Assembly: GCF_025140835.1 (NCBI RefSeq)
Contig: NZ_CP081153.1
Coordinates: 2,294,001 to 2,358,000, forward strand
Origin: Aliiroseovarius sp. M344
Lineage (GTDB): Bacteria; Pseudomonadota; Alphaproteobacteria; Rhodobacterales; Rhodobacteraceae
Length of the DNA: 64,000 nt
Reading direction: 5' to 3'
The translations under genes and the position numbers were made by a program. Shown in pieces: positions 47,223-55,483 of this stretch (the stretch's first letter is position 1; each line of letters opens with the position of its first letter). The notes below the pieces were generated by a model. That model searched no databases and was not told the DNA's origin. It worked only from the letters and a program-made list of their open reading frames with translations.

Positions 47223-47297
47223 GCGGGCGTAGCTCAGGGGTAGAGCATAACCTTGCCAAGGTTAGGGTCGGGCGTTCGAATCGCCTCGCCCGCTCCA
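47223..47297 (+). tRNA. tRNA-Gly (GCC), copy 2
   Basis: Same 75 bases as the upstream copy, with anticodon GCC at 47255-47257 and encoded CCA. The 45-base spacer between the two genes is unrelated to the sequence before copy 1 except for an AGGAT just before each gene; probably one tandem transcript. Confidence 0.97.
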
Positions 47298-47371
47298 ATG
47301 GGACTTCTTGAAAAATGCGTTTGTTTACAAACCGCTTTGACGGGTTGTGCCATGTTCTTGGCTGGCTTGCC

Positions 47372-47400
47372 AAAAAAAAGGGACGCGCAACGCACGTCCC
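47372..47400 (-). terminator. Rho-independent terminator of the XRE regulator
   Basis: On the minus strand GGGACGTGC pairs with GCGCGTCCC (one G-T wobble) around GTT, followed by eight T. It lies 45 bases downstream of the regulator's stop codon. Confidence 0.85.
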
Positions 47401-47444
47401 CTTTCCCACCACGTCCCTTCCCCTCAGAAAGGTTGTGCTTGTTC

Positions 47445-47807
47445 TTAGGCGCTCAACGATTGGCGATTGGCCAATTCGTGGATCATTGATTGGATCTGGT
47501 TGCGCACTTTAACGTCCGAAATCGAAGACAAAGCCTGTGCAGCTTTTGCAGTGCGTTCATCCATGGCTTCATCTTCGGACGTGCCAGCATCTGCCAGCCC
47601 CTCGAAGAAATAACCCGGCTGAACGTTCAGAAGCTGCGCAATCTCGAACATTTTGCTGGCGGATACACGATTATATCCCGTTTCGTATTTTTGAAGCTGC
47701 TGGAACGAAAGCCCCAGTTGCTCCGCTACTTTTACTTGAGTCAGACCGCGCAGCAGACGGACTTCTCTGATTTTTTTACCCACATGGACATCGACTGGAT
47801 GGACCAT
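47445..47807 (-). CDS. XRE-family regulator, PraR-like
   Basis: A 120-residue DNA-binding protein. The helix-turn-helix occupies residues 8-65 (IREVRLLRGLTQVKVAEQLGLSFQQLQKYE), with the following YNRVSASKMFEIAQLLNVQPGYFFEGL typical of the rhizobial PraR/alphaproteobacterial XRE group that governs biofilm, quorum-related and attachment functions. The C-terminal third is helical and charged. The long frame starts at 48188, but homology begins at ATG 47807 (MVHPVDVHVGKK), preceded by GGTGAGA. The divergent gap to 48036 contains a 13-base palindrome. Confidence 0.92.
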   Translation of the reverse strand: MVHPVDVHVGKKIREVRLLRGLTQVKVAEQLGLSFQQLQKYETGYNRVSASKMFEIAQLLNVQPGYFFEGLADAGTSEDEAMDERTAKAAQALSSISDVKVRNQIQSMIHELANRQSLSA

Positions 47808-47903
47808 TTTCTCACCATTTAATTGCTTCCCGTTTAAGGAGAATGTCAGGTTTGACTGCCTGACCCAAGTGGTGAGCGGTGCACAGTCAAGGACTAAATT
47901 TTT

Positions 47904-47916
47904 ACCCATGATGGGT
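47904..47916. promoter_or_regulatory. palindrome ACCCATGATGGGT between divergent regulators
   Basis: A perfect six-base inverted repeat with a one-base centre, 97 bases before the XRE start and 121 bases before the LysR-HTH gene. A plausible autoregulatory operator; not tested against any known motif. Confidence 0.4.
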
Positions 47917-48036
47917 GATTTCTGCACCCAAATCCGCAAATATCTATTTAAAAACGATTTTTTCTCGGATAGGCTGAACCGGTTATGTCGAATTCCATTG
48001 CGGAAACAGTTTGGTGAACCCGAGTAAGGTGCAAAA

Positions 48037-48930
48037 ATGAGCAATCGGAACAGCCCGGCGCTTTTGTTTGAGATGCTGCGTTCCTTTGCGTCCTTGGCGC
48101 GCACATTGAACCTTTCCGAATCTGTGCGCGAACTTGAAAGCACCCGACAGACCGTCCGCAGGCACATTGCATTGCTGGAGGAGTACAAAGGCAGCCCATT
48201 ATTTTCGTTTGATAATCGTCAGTATGGTCTGACCGAAGCTGGTAAAAATTCGTTGCGTGAGGCAGAGGAATTGATCGCGCGTGGCGAAGCCTGGCTGAAC
48301 GACGAAAGCAAACATGTAAACGAGTTGTTTTATCTGGGGCTGCAAGTCGGCCCAGTGCCGTATTACCTTCAACAGCATCCGCTGACCGCCATTTGGGACA
48401 TGGGATCACCACTGATCCAGTTCGGGTTCCACGCCTGGGCCAGGTCAGAAGGCGAGCTTGAGAGCGCCGCGTTGGCGCCGCTGCGGCCGTACCTGATGGT
48501 TTTTCGCTTCAATGAAGACAATGGCGACTGGATATGCACCGAAGTGGGCGAGAAATCCTCCTATGCCACATGGTTTGGGTGGGAAAAATATCGATCCTCG
48601 GTTGGCAAAGGCATCGCCAACTTGCCCGGTGGTCCGGGCTTCGCCAACCTGCTGGCCAAACCCTTCCACGACGTGGCCAAAACCCGCAGCATTCGGATCG
48701 ACCATATCCACACGCGTATTGCTCAGGGCGACGGCGAGGATTTGAAAGCGATCAGCTATCAAAGGCTGGCAATGGCTTGCCGCTTTGCTGATGGTGAGTT
48801 CGCCCTTGCCACATTGATCGACCGGACCCGCAATGTTCAGATCGCAAACCTGAGCGATGAGAATCGTGATGCAATGGAAGCGCAGTTCACCATGAATGTC
48901 GTGCCGCCCACTGACGACACTGGCGGCTAA
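48037..48930 (+). CDS. LysR-type HTH protein with unknown C-terminal domain
   Basis: A 297-residue protein. Residues about 6-65 form a LysR-type winged helix (FASLARTLNLSESVRELESTRQ, then TVRRHIALLEEYKG, LFSFDNRQYGLTEAGKNSL), with a linker helix after it. The rest (about 90-297) does not look like the LysR periplasmic-binding-type effector domain: it contains WFGWEKYRSSVGKG, LPGGPGFANLLAKPFHDVAKT and a C-terminal region I cannot name. RBS AAGGTG before ATG. It faces the XRE regulator and is followed after 166 bases by the GNAT-like gene, probably its target or partner. Confidence 0.75.
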   Translation: MSNRNSPALLFEMLRSFASLARTLNLSESVRELESTRQTVRRHIALLEEYKGSPLFSFDNRQYGLTEAGKNSLREAEELIARGEAWLNDESKHVNELFYLGLQVGPVPYYLQQHPLTAIWDMGSPLIQFGFHAWARSEGELESAALAPLRPYLMVFRFNEDNGDWICTEVGEKSSYATWFGWEKYRSSVGKGIANLPGGPGFANLLAKPFHDVAKTRSIRIDHIHTRIAQGDGEDLKAISYQRLAMACRFADGEFALATLIDRTRNVQIANLSDENRDAMEAQFTMNVVPPTDDTGG

Positions 48931-49041
48931 CGAGCCCTACGGCGAAAAAACGCCACAAAATAGCGCGAATTGTGACGCTGAATGCACATATTTTTGCCAT
49001 ATTTCCCGAATATCGCCGATCTTCGCGAATCGTTTAGAGAA

Positions 49042-49068
49042 AAGATTCCCGTATAGGTTAAGATTCCC
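49042..49068. promoter_or_regulatory. direct repeat AAGATTCCC x2 before the GNAT-like gene
   Basis: Two AAGATTCCC units with an 18-base period, 29 bases before ATG 49097, inside an AT-rich leader. Spacing of about two helical turns fits an operator or activator site. Confidence 0.35.
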
Positions 49069-49096
49069 AAGAACAAAGCATCCATGGGAGTTCCAG

Positions 49097-49813
49097 ATGA
49101 CCATTCACGACACATTTACAGGCGCACAATTCGTGACCGCGATCCTCGATATGGCCAGTGAGCACGGCATGGTGATCGAGATGGGGTCGGATTTTGACCT
49201 TTACGAAAGCTATATCAACTCACACCGCACGCATCAGCCGCTGGGTCTGCCGTTTGATCCAAAACTCCATGACATGAACGAAGACAGTGGCTTCTGGATT
49301 GTTGGCTGGAACGAAAGTGGCGAACTGGTTCACACACAGGCAATGCGTCTTTTTAATCTCGGTGGTTTGGCGTTGTCTGATTATCTGGGTCAACGCTTTG
49401 TCGACTTCCCGCCAACTGGTCTTGATCTGGATTTGGAGCGCAGCCACTACCAACCCGGTCCGGGGGCCAAACGCATCAGCGGCAGAGCCTGCTATCACGG
49501 CGAATTGTGGGTGAAGGGCGATGACCGTTATCGCGGCACCGGATTGCCGGGTTTGCTAGCCCGATTTGCGTTGGCCACGTGCGTGCTGCGGTGGTCGCCC
49601 GATCACATTTTCGGCTTCATGCCCGAACGCTATGCCTTTCGCGGGCTGGCAGAACGGGAAGGCTACATGCACACCGATCCGGGCGCGTTGGCTTGGTACC
49701 CCAAGGGCAGCACTACGCCGCTGAAAGGGTTCATGACCTATATGGGCCGCGATGATCTGAGCCATATGATCTCGCTCTGCCCGCGAGAGTTCATGCTGTC
49801 ACAGGCCGCGTGA
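49097..49813 (+). CDS. unknown protein, probable GNAT-like fold
   Basis: A 238-residue cytoplasmic protein of no family I can name. The strand-helix segment [33 protein letters not shown] (shown here only by its key part RYRGTGLPG, about residues 147-155) resembles GNAT motif A, with R-x-x-G-x-G; the preceding [21 protein letters not shown] looks like the strands before it, and the [14 protein letters not shown] segment like motif B. Start ATG 49097 follows GGGAG. It lies 166 bases behind the LysR-HTH gene, same strand, and 91 bases before hisB. Confidence 0.7.
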   Translation: MTIHDTFTGAQFVTAILDMASEHGMVIEMGSDFDLYESYINSHRTHQPLGLPFDPKLHDMNEDSGFWIVGWNESGELVHTQAMRLFNLGGLALSDYLGQRFVDFPPTGLDLDLERSHYQPGPGAKRISGRACYHGELWVKGDDRYRGTGLPGLLARFALATCVLRWSPDHIFGFMPERYAFRGLAEREGYMHTDPGALAWYPKGSTTPLKGFMTYMGRDDLSHMISLCPREFMLSQAA

Positions 49814-49904
49814 TTGTCACACCCCGGACTGGGACGGCATTTGCTGTCTTTCCCGCGCCGCCCTGCCCCCCTATAAGGGGCGCAGACAGAAGAAGGACGA
49901 CCCG

Positions 49905-50492
49905 ATGCGGCGCGCAAAGATCACCCGCAAGACAGCGGAAACCGAGATTTCGGTCGAGATCAATCTCGACGGTACCGGCACATATGACAATCAAACTGGC
50001 GTTGGTTTTTTTGACCACATGCTGGATCAGCTGTCGCGCCACTCGCTGATCGACATGACCGTGCGGGCCAAGGGCGATTTACACATCGACGACCACCACA
50101 CCGTCGAAGACACTGGTATCGCGCTGGGGCAAGCCCTGACCGAAGCTCTTGGCGACAAGAAGGGCATCCGACGCTATGGCGAATGTCACCTGCCAATGGA
50201 TGACGCCCAAGTGCGGGCCGCGCTGGACCTATCGGGGCGCTCGTATCTGGTGTGGAACATGGACTTCGCCGCCCCTAAGATCGGCACGTTTGACACAGAG
50301 CTTGTGCGCGAGTTCTTTCAGGCGCTAGCGACCCATGGCGGCATCACCTTGCATGTTGACCAGTTGCACGGCTTCAACGCCCACCACGTGGCCGAGGCAG
50401 GCTTCAAGGCTGTCGCCCGCGCGCTGCGTTTGGCTGTAGAAACTGATCCGCGCAAAGCGGACGCCATCCCTTCGACCAAGGGCGCATTATAA
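49905..50492 (+). CDS. hisB: imidazoleglycerol-phosphate dehydratase
   Basis: Sixth enzyme step of histidine synthesis. The 195-residue monofunctional protein has the two manganese-site motifs [15 protein letters not shown] with [11 protein letters not shown] (N-terminal half) and [14 protein letters not shown] (C-terminal half) of the IGPD fold. No phosphatase domain is attached. First gene of the histidine cluster in this window; hisH follows after 24 bases. Confidence 0.97.
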   Translation: MRRAKITRKTAETEISVEINLDGTGTYDNQTGVGFFDHMLDQLSRHSLIDMTVRAKGDLHIDDHHTVEDTGIALGQALTEALGDKKGIRRYGECHLPMDDAQVRAALDLSGRSYLVWNMDFAAPKIGTFDTELVREFFQALATHGGITLHVDQLHGFNAHHVAEAGFKAVARALRLAVETDPRKADAIPSTKGAL

Positions 50493-50516
50493 CGCCCATC
50501 GCACCCGGAGACTGAC

Positions 50517-51155
50517 ATGCTGACCGTGATCATCGACTATGACAGCGGCAACCTGCACTCGGCCGAAAAAGCGTTCCAGCGCATGGCGGCCGAGACGGAT
50601 GCGGGCGCGGTGATCGTCACCACAAAACCCGAGGATGTGGCGCGCGCTGACCGGATCGTGCTGCCCGGCGACGGCGCTTTTCCGGCCTGTCGCCAGCAGC
50701 TATCGGATCATCGCGGTATTTATGAAGCGCTGGAAGAAGCCGTGATCCAACAAGCGCGCCCTTTCATGGGCATCTGCGTCGGCATGCAGATGCTGGCCAC
50801 AATGAGCCACGAATATCAGGACACCGATGGGTTTGACTGGATCCATGGTCATGTGCGCAAGATCGCGCCCTCCGACCCGGCACTGAAGGTGCCGCATATG
50901 GGCTGGAACGATCTGGTCATCGATACACGACACCCAGTTTTGGACGGCGTCAAAACCGGTGATCACGCCTATTTCGTGCATTCCTATCATTTCGTGGTCG
51001 ATGCTGCCGAAGACCGGCTGGCCCATTGCGACTATGCCGGAGACATCACCGCGATCGTTGGCCGTGACAACCTGATCGGCATGCAGTTCCACCCGGAAAA
51101 AAGCCAGGCGGCGGGGCTTCGGATGATCGCCAACTTCCTCAACTGGGCGCCATAA
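50517..51155 (+). CDS. hisH: imidazole glycerol phosphate synthase, glutaminase subunit HisH
   Basis: Glutamine amidotransferase partner of HisF, channelling ammonia into the fifth-to-sixth step intermediate PRFAR. The 212-residue class I GATase has the nucleophile cysteine in GICVGMQML (about residue 87), and the His/Glu pair in MQFHPEKSQ (about 190-198). HisF is 1.8 kb downstream, separated by DUF2147, hisA and DUF302. Confidence 0.97.
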   Translation: MLTVIIDYDSGNLHSAEKAFQRMAAETDAGAVIVTTKPEDVARADRIVLPGDGAFPACRQQLSDHRGIYEALEEAVIQQARPFMGICVGMQMLATMSHEYQDTDGFDWIHGHVRKIAPSDPALKVPHMGWNDLVIDTRHPVLDGVKTGDHAYFVHSYHFVVDAAEDRLAHCDYAGDITAIVGRDNLIGMQFHPEKSQAAGLRMIANFLNWAP

Positions 51156-51180
51156 AAAAAGGGCGCCAAACCGGCGCCCT
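51153..51180 (-). terminator. Rho-independent terminator of the DUF2147 gene
   Basis: AGGGCGCC and GGCGCCCT form an eight-base stem over AAACC. The run of seven A on the plus strand before the stem gives a T-run in the minus direction, so it terminates the DUF2147 transcript; it immediately follows the hisH stop and may weakly act on it as well. Confidence 0.8.
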
Positions 51181-51200
51181 TTCGATCATCGCTGATACGC

Positions 51201-51584
51201 TTACTGCACGCGCGACCAGGTTTGTTTCTTGCAGAACACCGCAACGCAGCCTTCGACTTTCAAAGTGCTGCCCGAGAGGGTCATTTTTGACTTGAAGACC
51301 TTACCGGTTGAGGGCTGCCAGATTTTTCCGTTCTTATACTTGCCGCCGCCTTCGGCCTGCATATCCCACACCAGCTTTTTGCCAATATTATCCGATTTGA
51401 TCGGCCCATCGGCGTTGAAGGCTTTCGAAATCACGCCACAGATTGCAGGTCCACATTTCGACATCGTGACATGGGCATAGGCCCCGTCGTCCACTTGTGT
51501 TTTCCAGACCCCTTCCACAGCATCCGCAAAAGCCGGGGCTGCCATACCAAAACTCAGCGCAAGCGCCATTACCATACGTTTCAT
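51201..51584 (-). CDS. DUF2147 family exported protein
   Basis: A 127-residue exported protein with a clear signal peptide (MKRMVMALALSFGMAAPAFA, cleavage after AFA). The mature domain starts VEGVWKTQVDDGAYAHVTM, the DUF2147 pattern, with cysteines in MSKCGPAICG (two) and a C-terminal CVAVFCKKQTWSRVQ (two), likely disulfide-bonded. Function unknown; related lipocalin-like domains bind small molecules. It lies against the his operon, on the opposite strand between hisH and hisA, with its own terminator. Confidence 0.9.
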   Translation of the reverse strand: MKRMVMALALSFGMAAPAFADAVEGVWKTQVDDGAYAHVTMSKCGPAICGVISKAFNADGPIKSDNIGKKLVWDMQAEGGGKYKNGKIWQPSTGKVFKSKMTLSGSTLKVEGCVAVFCKKQTWSRVQ

Positions 51585-51727
51585 TCAATCCTCCCTGAAT
51601 TTGGAGTTATCCTGACCCTGAGAATTCGCTTAAGGCAAGTGTGACGTGACGGGAGGAGCGGCTTGGCATTCCCCCCGGTCCATGCAAAAAGCATCCGGAA
51701 TGCCATACTAAAGTCCCGGAGGCCGCC

Positions 51728-52444
51728 ATGATCCTTTACCCTGCCATCGACCTGAAAGATGGCCAATGCGTGCGTCTTTTGCGGGGCGAGATGGAAGCAG
51801 CCACGGTGTTCAATGACGACCCTGCCGCTCAGGCGCGGGCATTTCAGGATGCGGGTTGCGAATGGATCCATTTGGTTGACCTAAACGGCGCTTTTGCCGG
51901 CGAGCCTGTGAACGGGGCCGCGGTCGAAGCCATCCTTTCCGCCATCGACGTCCCCGCCCAGCTGGGCGGCGGCATCCGCGACATGGCGACCATCGAAGGC
52001 TGGATCGAAAAGGGCCTGTCGCGCGTCATCCTCGGCACAGTGGCCGTAGAAAACCCCGATCTGGTCCGCGAAGCCGCGCGGGCCTTCCCCGGCAAGGTTG
52101 CTGTGGGCATTGATGCGCGCAATGGCCGTGTCGCCACCAAAGGCTGGGCCGAGGAAACCGGCGTGATGGTCACCGATCTTGCCAAATCGTTCGAGGACGC
52201 CGGCGTCGCCGCGATTATCTATACGGATATCAACCGAGACGGCGCGATGCAGGGGCCCAATGTGGAGGCCACTGCCGATCTGGCCCGCGCAGTCTCGATC
52301 CCGGTGATCGCCAGCGGTGGAGTCAGCTCCATGGACGACCTGATTGCCCTGCGCGACTGCGGTGTAGCCTTGAATGGTGCCATCTCGGGCCGCGCGCTAT
52401 ATGATGGCGCTATTGATCTGAAGAAGGCGCTGGCGGCGCTTTAA
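51728..52444 (+). CDS. hisA: phosphoribosylformimino-5-aminoimidazole carboxamide ribotide isomerase
   Basis: Amadori isomerase of histidine synthesis (ProFAR to PRFAR). The 238-residue TIM barrel starts [17 protein letters not shown] (catalytic aspartate in AIDLK) and has [15 protein letters not shown] in the second half with the second catalytic aspartate. Normal length. Ends four bases inside the convergent DUF302 gene. Confidence 0.97.
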   Translation: MILYPAIDLKDGQCVRLLRGEMEAATVFNDDPAAQARAFQDAGCEWIHLVDLNGAFAGEPVNGAAVEAILSAIDVPAQLGGGIRDMATIEGWIEKGLSRVILGTVAVENPDLVREAARAFPGKVAVGIDARNGRVATKGWAEETGVMVTDLAKSFEDAGVAAIIYTDINRDGAMQGPNVEATADLARAVSIPVIASGGVSSMDDLIALRDCGVALNGAISGRALYDGAIDLKKALAAL

Positions 52445-52884
52445 CCCCCCGCAGCGGCGGCAGTCAGCTTTTCCAAAGCCCCAGTCATCATACCGACATA
52501 GGGCGCGTCACCCGAAATGCCGAGATCCCCCAACATGTCAGCGGGCGCTTCAAAGGCGAGCCACACCGCGCCATCGCTGTCCTCATAGACCAGCACCCGA
52601 AGCGGCAGCATGAGACCAGCTAGGGGTGCCGCCTGCATTGCGGGTGTACCAAGCTTGGGGTTTCCAAAGACCAGAAGCTGTGAGGCACCTAACTCCATAT
52701 CCACTGACGCCGCGCCACCTGCGTGATCGACACGGGCGAAAACGGTTGCGCCAGCGTTTCCGACGGCCGCCTCCAAAGCGTCCATCGTTTTCGCGACAGT
52801 GCCAGAAGAAGGGACTTTCATGATCTCTGCCATCGCAGGCAGAGCAACCATCGATACAAGCGTCGCAAGAGTGAACTTCATCAT
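52441..52884 (-). CDS. DUF302 domain exported protein
   Basis: A 147-residue protein with a signal peptide ([19 protein letters not shown]) and a DUF302 domain: [13 protein letters not shown] and [21 protein letters not shown], then [21 protein letters not shown]302 forms an alpha/beta dimer of unknown role in the periplasm. Like DUF2147, it is inserted opposite to the histidine genes, between hisA and hisF. Confidence 0.92.
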   Translation of the reverse strand: MMKFTLATLVSMVALPAMAEIMKVPSSGTVAKTMDALEAAVGNAGATVFARVDHAGGAASVDMELGASQLLVFGNPKLGTPAMQAAPLAGLMLPLRVLVYEDSDGAVWLAFEAPADMLGDLGISGDAPYVGMMTGALEKLTAAAAGG

Positions 52885-52985
52885 GGGGCAATTCCTTTAA
52901 TTCAGGTACGAATGCGACAATGCTCTGGCCAGTTCGGGGTTGAGCCAATAAAACAAACTGTGATCAGCCAAGGACCGCGCAGAAA

Positions 52986-53765
52986 ATGCTGAAGACTCGT
53001 ATCATTCCCTGCCTCGATGTGGCCGAGGGCCGCACCGTGAAGGGCGTCAATTTCGTCGATCTGATCGACGCCGGCGACCCGGTGGAACAGGCGCGCGCCT
53101 ATGACGCCGCCGGGGCAGATGAATTGTGCTTTCTCGATATCAAAGCCACGCATGAAAATCGCGGCACCATGTTTGACCTCGCCACCCGCACAGCCGAACA
53201 GTGCTTCATGCCGCTGACCATTGGCGGCGGCGTGCGCAGCCCCGAAGATGTGCGCGACCTGCTGCTCGCGGGTGCGGACAAGGTCAGCTTCAATTCTGCC
53301 GCCGTGGCCGACCCGGACGTGATCGCGCGATCTGCGGACCGCTTTGGCAGTCAGTGCATCGTGGTGGCGATCGACGCCAAGACCGTTGCGCCCGGCAAAT
53401 GGGGCATCTTCACACATGGGGGCCGCAAAGCCGCCGTAGACGAAAATGGTGATCCGATCGACGCAGTCGAATTCGCCAAATTGATGGAAGCCAAGGGTGC
53501 AGGAGAAATCCTGTTGACCTCGATGGATCGCGACGGCACCCGCGCCGGCTTCAACCTACCGCTGACCCGCGCCATCTCGGACGCCGTACATGTGCCGGTG
53601 ATCGCATCGGGTGGCGTGGGCAATCTGGATCACCTCGTGGAAGGCGTGACCAAAGGCGGCGCTTCCGCTGTGCTGGCGGCTTCAATCTTTCACTTCGGCG
53701 ACTACACAATTCGCGAAGCCAAAGAACATATGGCCGCCGCAGGCATTCCAATGAGGCTTACATGA
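52986..53765 (+). CDS. hisF: imidazole glycerol phosphate synthase, cyclase subunit HisF
   Basis: Synthase subunit that takes ammonia from HisH and makes imidazole glycerol phosphate plus AICAR. The 259-residue TIM barrel begins [23 protein letters not shown] (catalytic aspartate in LDV) and contains [18 protein letters not shown] with the second aspartate. Stop overlaps the start of hisE by four bases (ATGA). Confidence 0.98.
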   Translation: MLKTRIIPCLDVAEGRTVKGVNFVDLIDAGDPVEQARAYDAAGADELCFLDIKATHENRGTMFDLATRTAEQCFMPLTIGGGVRSPEDVRDLLLAGADKVSFNSAAVADPDVIARSADRFGSQCIVVAIDAKTVAPGKWGIFTHGGRKAAVDENGDPIDAVEFAKLMEAKGAGEILLTSMDRDGTRAGFNLPLTRAISDAVHVPVIASGGVGNLDHLVEGVTKGGASAVLAASIFHFGDYTIREAKEHMAAAGIPMRLT

Positions 53766-54076
53766 GCATTCTCGACCAACTCGCCACCACCATCGAAGCG
53801 CGCAAAGGCGCAGATCCCGATACGTCATGGACCGCCAAACTCCTGTCCAAAGGGCCAGAAAAATGCGCCGAGAAGTTCGGTGAAGAGGCCGTCGAAGCGA
53901 TCATCGCCGCTGTCAAAAACGACCGGCACAATCTTACCGCCGAGGCCGCCGACGTGCTCTACCACTTGCTGGTCATGCTCGCCGCCCTTGATATTCCACT
54001 GACCGACGTACTTACTGAACTGGAACGCCGTGAAGGTACCTCCGGCATCGCGGAAAAGGCCGCCCGCACCGACTGA
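53762..54076 (+). CDS. hisE: phosphoribosyl-ATP pyrophosphatase
   Basis: Hydrolyses phosphoribosyl-ATP to phosphoribosyl-AMP, the second step of histidine synthesis. The 104-residue helical protein has [19 protein letters not shown] and [16 protein letters not shown], the metal-binding helices of the MazG-like HisE family. It is not fused to HisI. Translationally coupled to hisF; hisI, hisG, hisD and hisZ/C are not in the window. Confidence 0.96.
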   Translation: MSILDQLATTIEARKGADPDTSWTAKLLSKGPEKCAEKFGEEAVEAIIAAVKNDRHNLTAEAADVLYHLLVMLAALDIPLTDVLTELERREGTSGIAEKAARTD

Positions 54077-54081
54077 CACCC

Positions 54082-54140
54082 CTTCTTCTGGCCAAAGTAT
54101 CCCGGGGTGAGCGGCAGCGCCGCGAGGGGCAGCGCCCCTC
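54082..54140 (+). repeat. intergenic repeat family 2, copy B
   Basis: CTTCTTCTGGCC, then TATCCCGGGGTGAG, then the hairpin GAGGGGCAGCGCCCCTC, in the same order as the copy at 11046-11106. It begins six bases after the hisE stop and is followed 19 bases later by repeat copy 3 of the other family. Confidence 0.6.
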
Positions 54141-54159
54141 AGGCTCACAACGTGAGCCC

Positions 54160-54274
54160 TAAATCGTTTCGAGAAAAACCTGCGACACCGGTTTTTGGCG
54201 AAATGCGCGATACGATGAAATGTTGAGCGGCGTTTCGAATGAACCCTGTCTCAGGTTTAATTCGAAACGCTTTA
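54160..54274 (+). repeat. MITE-like 115-bp dispersed repeat, copy 3
   Basis: Begins TAAATCGTTTCGA and ends TCGAAACGCTTTA, terminal inverted repeats with one mismatch, flanked by TA at both ends as in Tc1/IS630-type target duplication. It supplies the stop codon of the minus-strand CoA-binding protein gene. Aligns with copy 1 and the reverse complement of copy 2. Confidence 0.88.
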
Positions 54275-54724
54275 GCCCACCAATTCGCTCAGCGCTGCGT
54301 CCCCGAACAAACGCGGATACTCGATCTTCGGACAACGGTTTTCGATCACGTTGATCCCTTTGGCCTCTGCCTTGGCGCGCGCCGCGGCGTTCTCGACGCC
54401 CAGTTGCATCCACACCGTTTTCAGGTCCGGCAGGGCCTCCAGCGCGGCGTCGACAATGGGTTCGACGCCATCAGATCGGCGAAACAGGTCAATCATGTCT
54501 GTCTCGGGCGGCAGATCACGAACTGTTGCGACGACAGTCTCGCCAAACATCTCTTTGCCTGCTAGCCCCGGGTTTACACCGATCACCCGATATCCCTTGC
54601 GCGACAGAAATCCGGCCACCGCATGGCTGGCGCGTGCAGGATTATTGGACAGCCCAACAAGCCCAATCACGCGCGTCGAGGTCAGAATGGCTTTCAGACG
54701 GTTGTCAGTATCATTTTGTGTCAT
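54272..54724 (-). CDS. CoA-binding domain protein (YccU-like)
   Basis: A 150-residue Rossmann-fold protein of the CoA-binding (YccU) type: GLVGLSNNPARASHAVAGFL with the nucleotide loop, GYRVIGVNPGLAGKEMFG and VWMQLGVENAAARAKAEA. Start ATG 54724 is where homology begins; the frame extends to 54790. The last codon and stop (GTG GGC TAA) come from the end of repeat copy 3, so the C terminus could have been altered. Function unknown; it binds CoA or a related nucleotide. Confidence 0.9.
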   Translation of the reverse strand: MTQNDTDNRLKAILTSTRVIGLVGLSNNPARASHAVAGFLSRKGYRVIGVNPGLAGKEMFGETVVATVRDLPPETDMIDLFRRSDGVEPIVDAALEALPDLKTVWMQLGVENAAARAKAEAKGINVIENRCPKIEYPRLFGDAALSELVG

Positions 54725-54940
54725 GCGCGACAGATAAGCCCACACTTGGCCCATTCCAATCCCCGAACAGAAAAATGCGCCCGAAACCAAAAGGCCGGGC
54801 GCAAGTTGGTGGAACGAGGGACAGTGATATGAGAAGCCGGGCGTTCCACAGCCCGCTCTCGTATCTCAGATATGGGCAAATTCGCAGTTGGGAAGGTGTT
54901 GTAAAGCAGATGTGAACTGGGCGTGAAAACCACCGCCGCG

Positions 54941-55414
54941 CTAGCTGCTGAGTACTCCGGGCCAGAACGTGTCTGCTTTGGCAATATGGCCGGGAATTTC
55001 CGCCAGCCACAGTTTGCGCGCCTGCAAGCTGAAGTTCAGGTAGAGTTTGCCCTCATGGATCGTCCACGCCTTTGGCACTGTTGGGGCAATTTGCCCTTTG
55101 CTCATCGCATAGGCGCAATAGCCACCGTATTGCGGTGAATACCGCATCGGATCGTCGGCAAACATCGCGCGATGTTCCTCGTTGGCAAACAGGACCGTGA
55201 CGCCATTGTGATCATAGGCAAAGTCTTGGCGGCCCGGCACAGGTCCGTCGGTCGTGAAATAGGCGACGGGATCATGGCCGTCCCAGGCCACGCCCTCCTC
55301 AATATATACGGCCGACGCTGCGGCCCGCGCGCGGGACGTGCCGAAAATGGCAACAACCGGCGCAGCAAGCAGCCCCGACATTATCAATCGTCGTGAAATT
55401 CTTTTCGTGGTCAC
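54941..55414 (-). CDS. YHS domain protein, exported
   Basis: A 157-residue protein with an N-terminal signal (MTTKRISRRLIMSGLLAAPVVAIF-like: twin arginine followed by hydrophobic core), then a YHS domain GHDPVAYFTTDGPVPG with GVTVLFANEEHRAMFADDP and the YGGYCAYAMSKGQ segment. YHS proteins bind metal and are often tied to metal or copper handling. Start: GTG 55414 lies five bases after GGAGGGG; GTG 55429 is also in frame. The twin arginine may send it to the tatABC system present in this window. Confidence 0.87.
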   Translation of the reverse strand: MTTKRISRRLIMSGLLAAPVVAIFGTSRARAAASAVYIEEGVAWDGHDPVAYFTTDGPVPGRQDFAYDHNGVTVLFANEEHRAMFADDPMRYSPQYGGYCAYAMSKGQIAPTVPKAWTIHEGKLYLNFSLQARKLWLAEIPGHIAKADTFWPGVLSS

Positions 55415-55483
55415 GTGGCACCCCTCCACACCCTATCTGACCATTGTTTGAAGAAAAAAGCACCCCCGCTCAAGTGGAAGTGA

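Noticed and set aside
47077..47412. A 111-codon minus-strand frame containing two identical protein repeats
   Set aside because: The repeats are the reverse translation of the two identical tRNA-Gly genes, not a protein.
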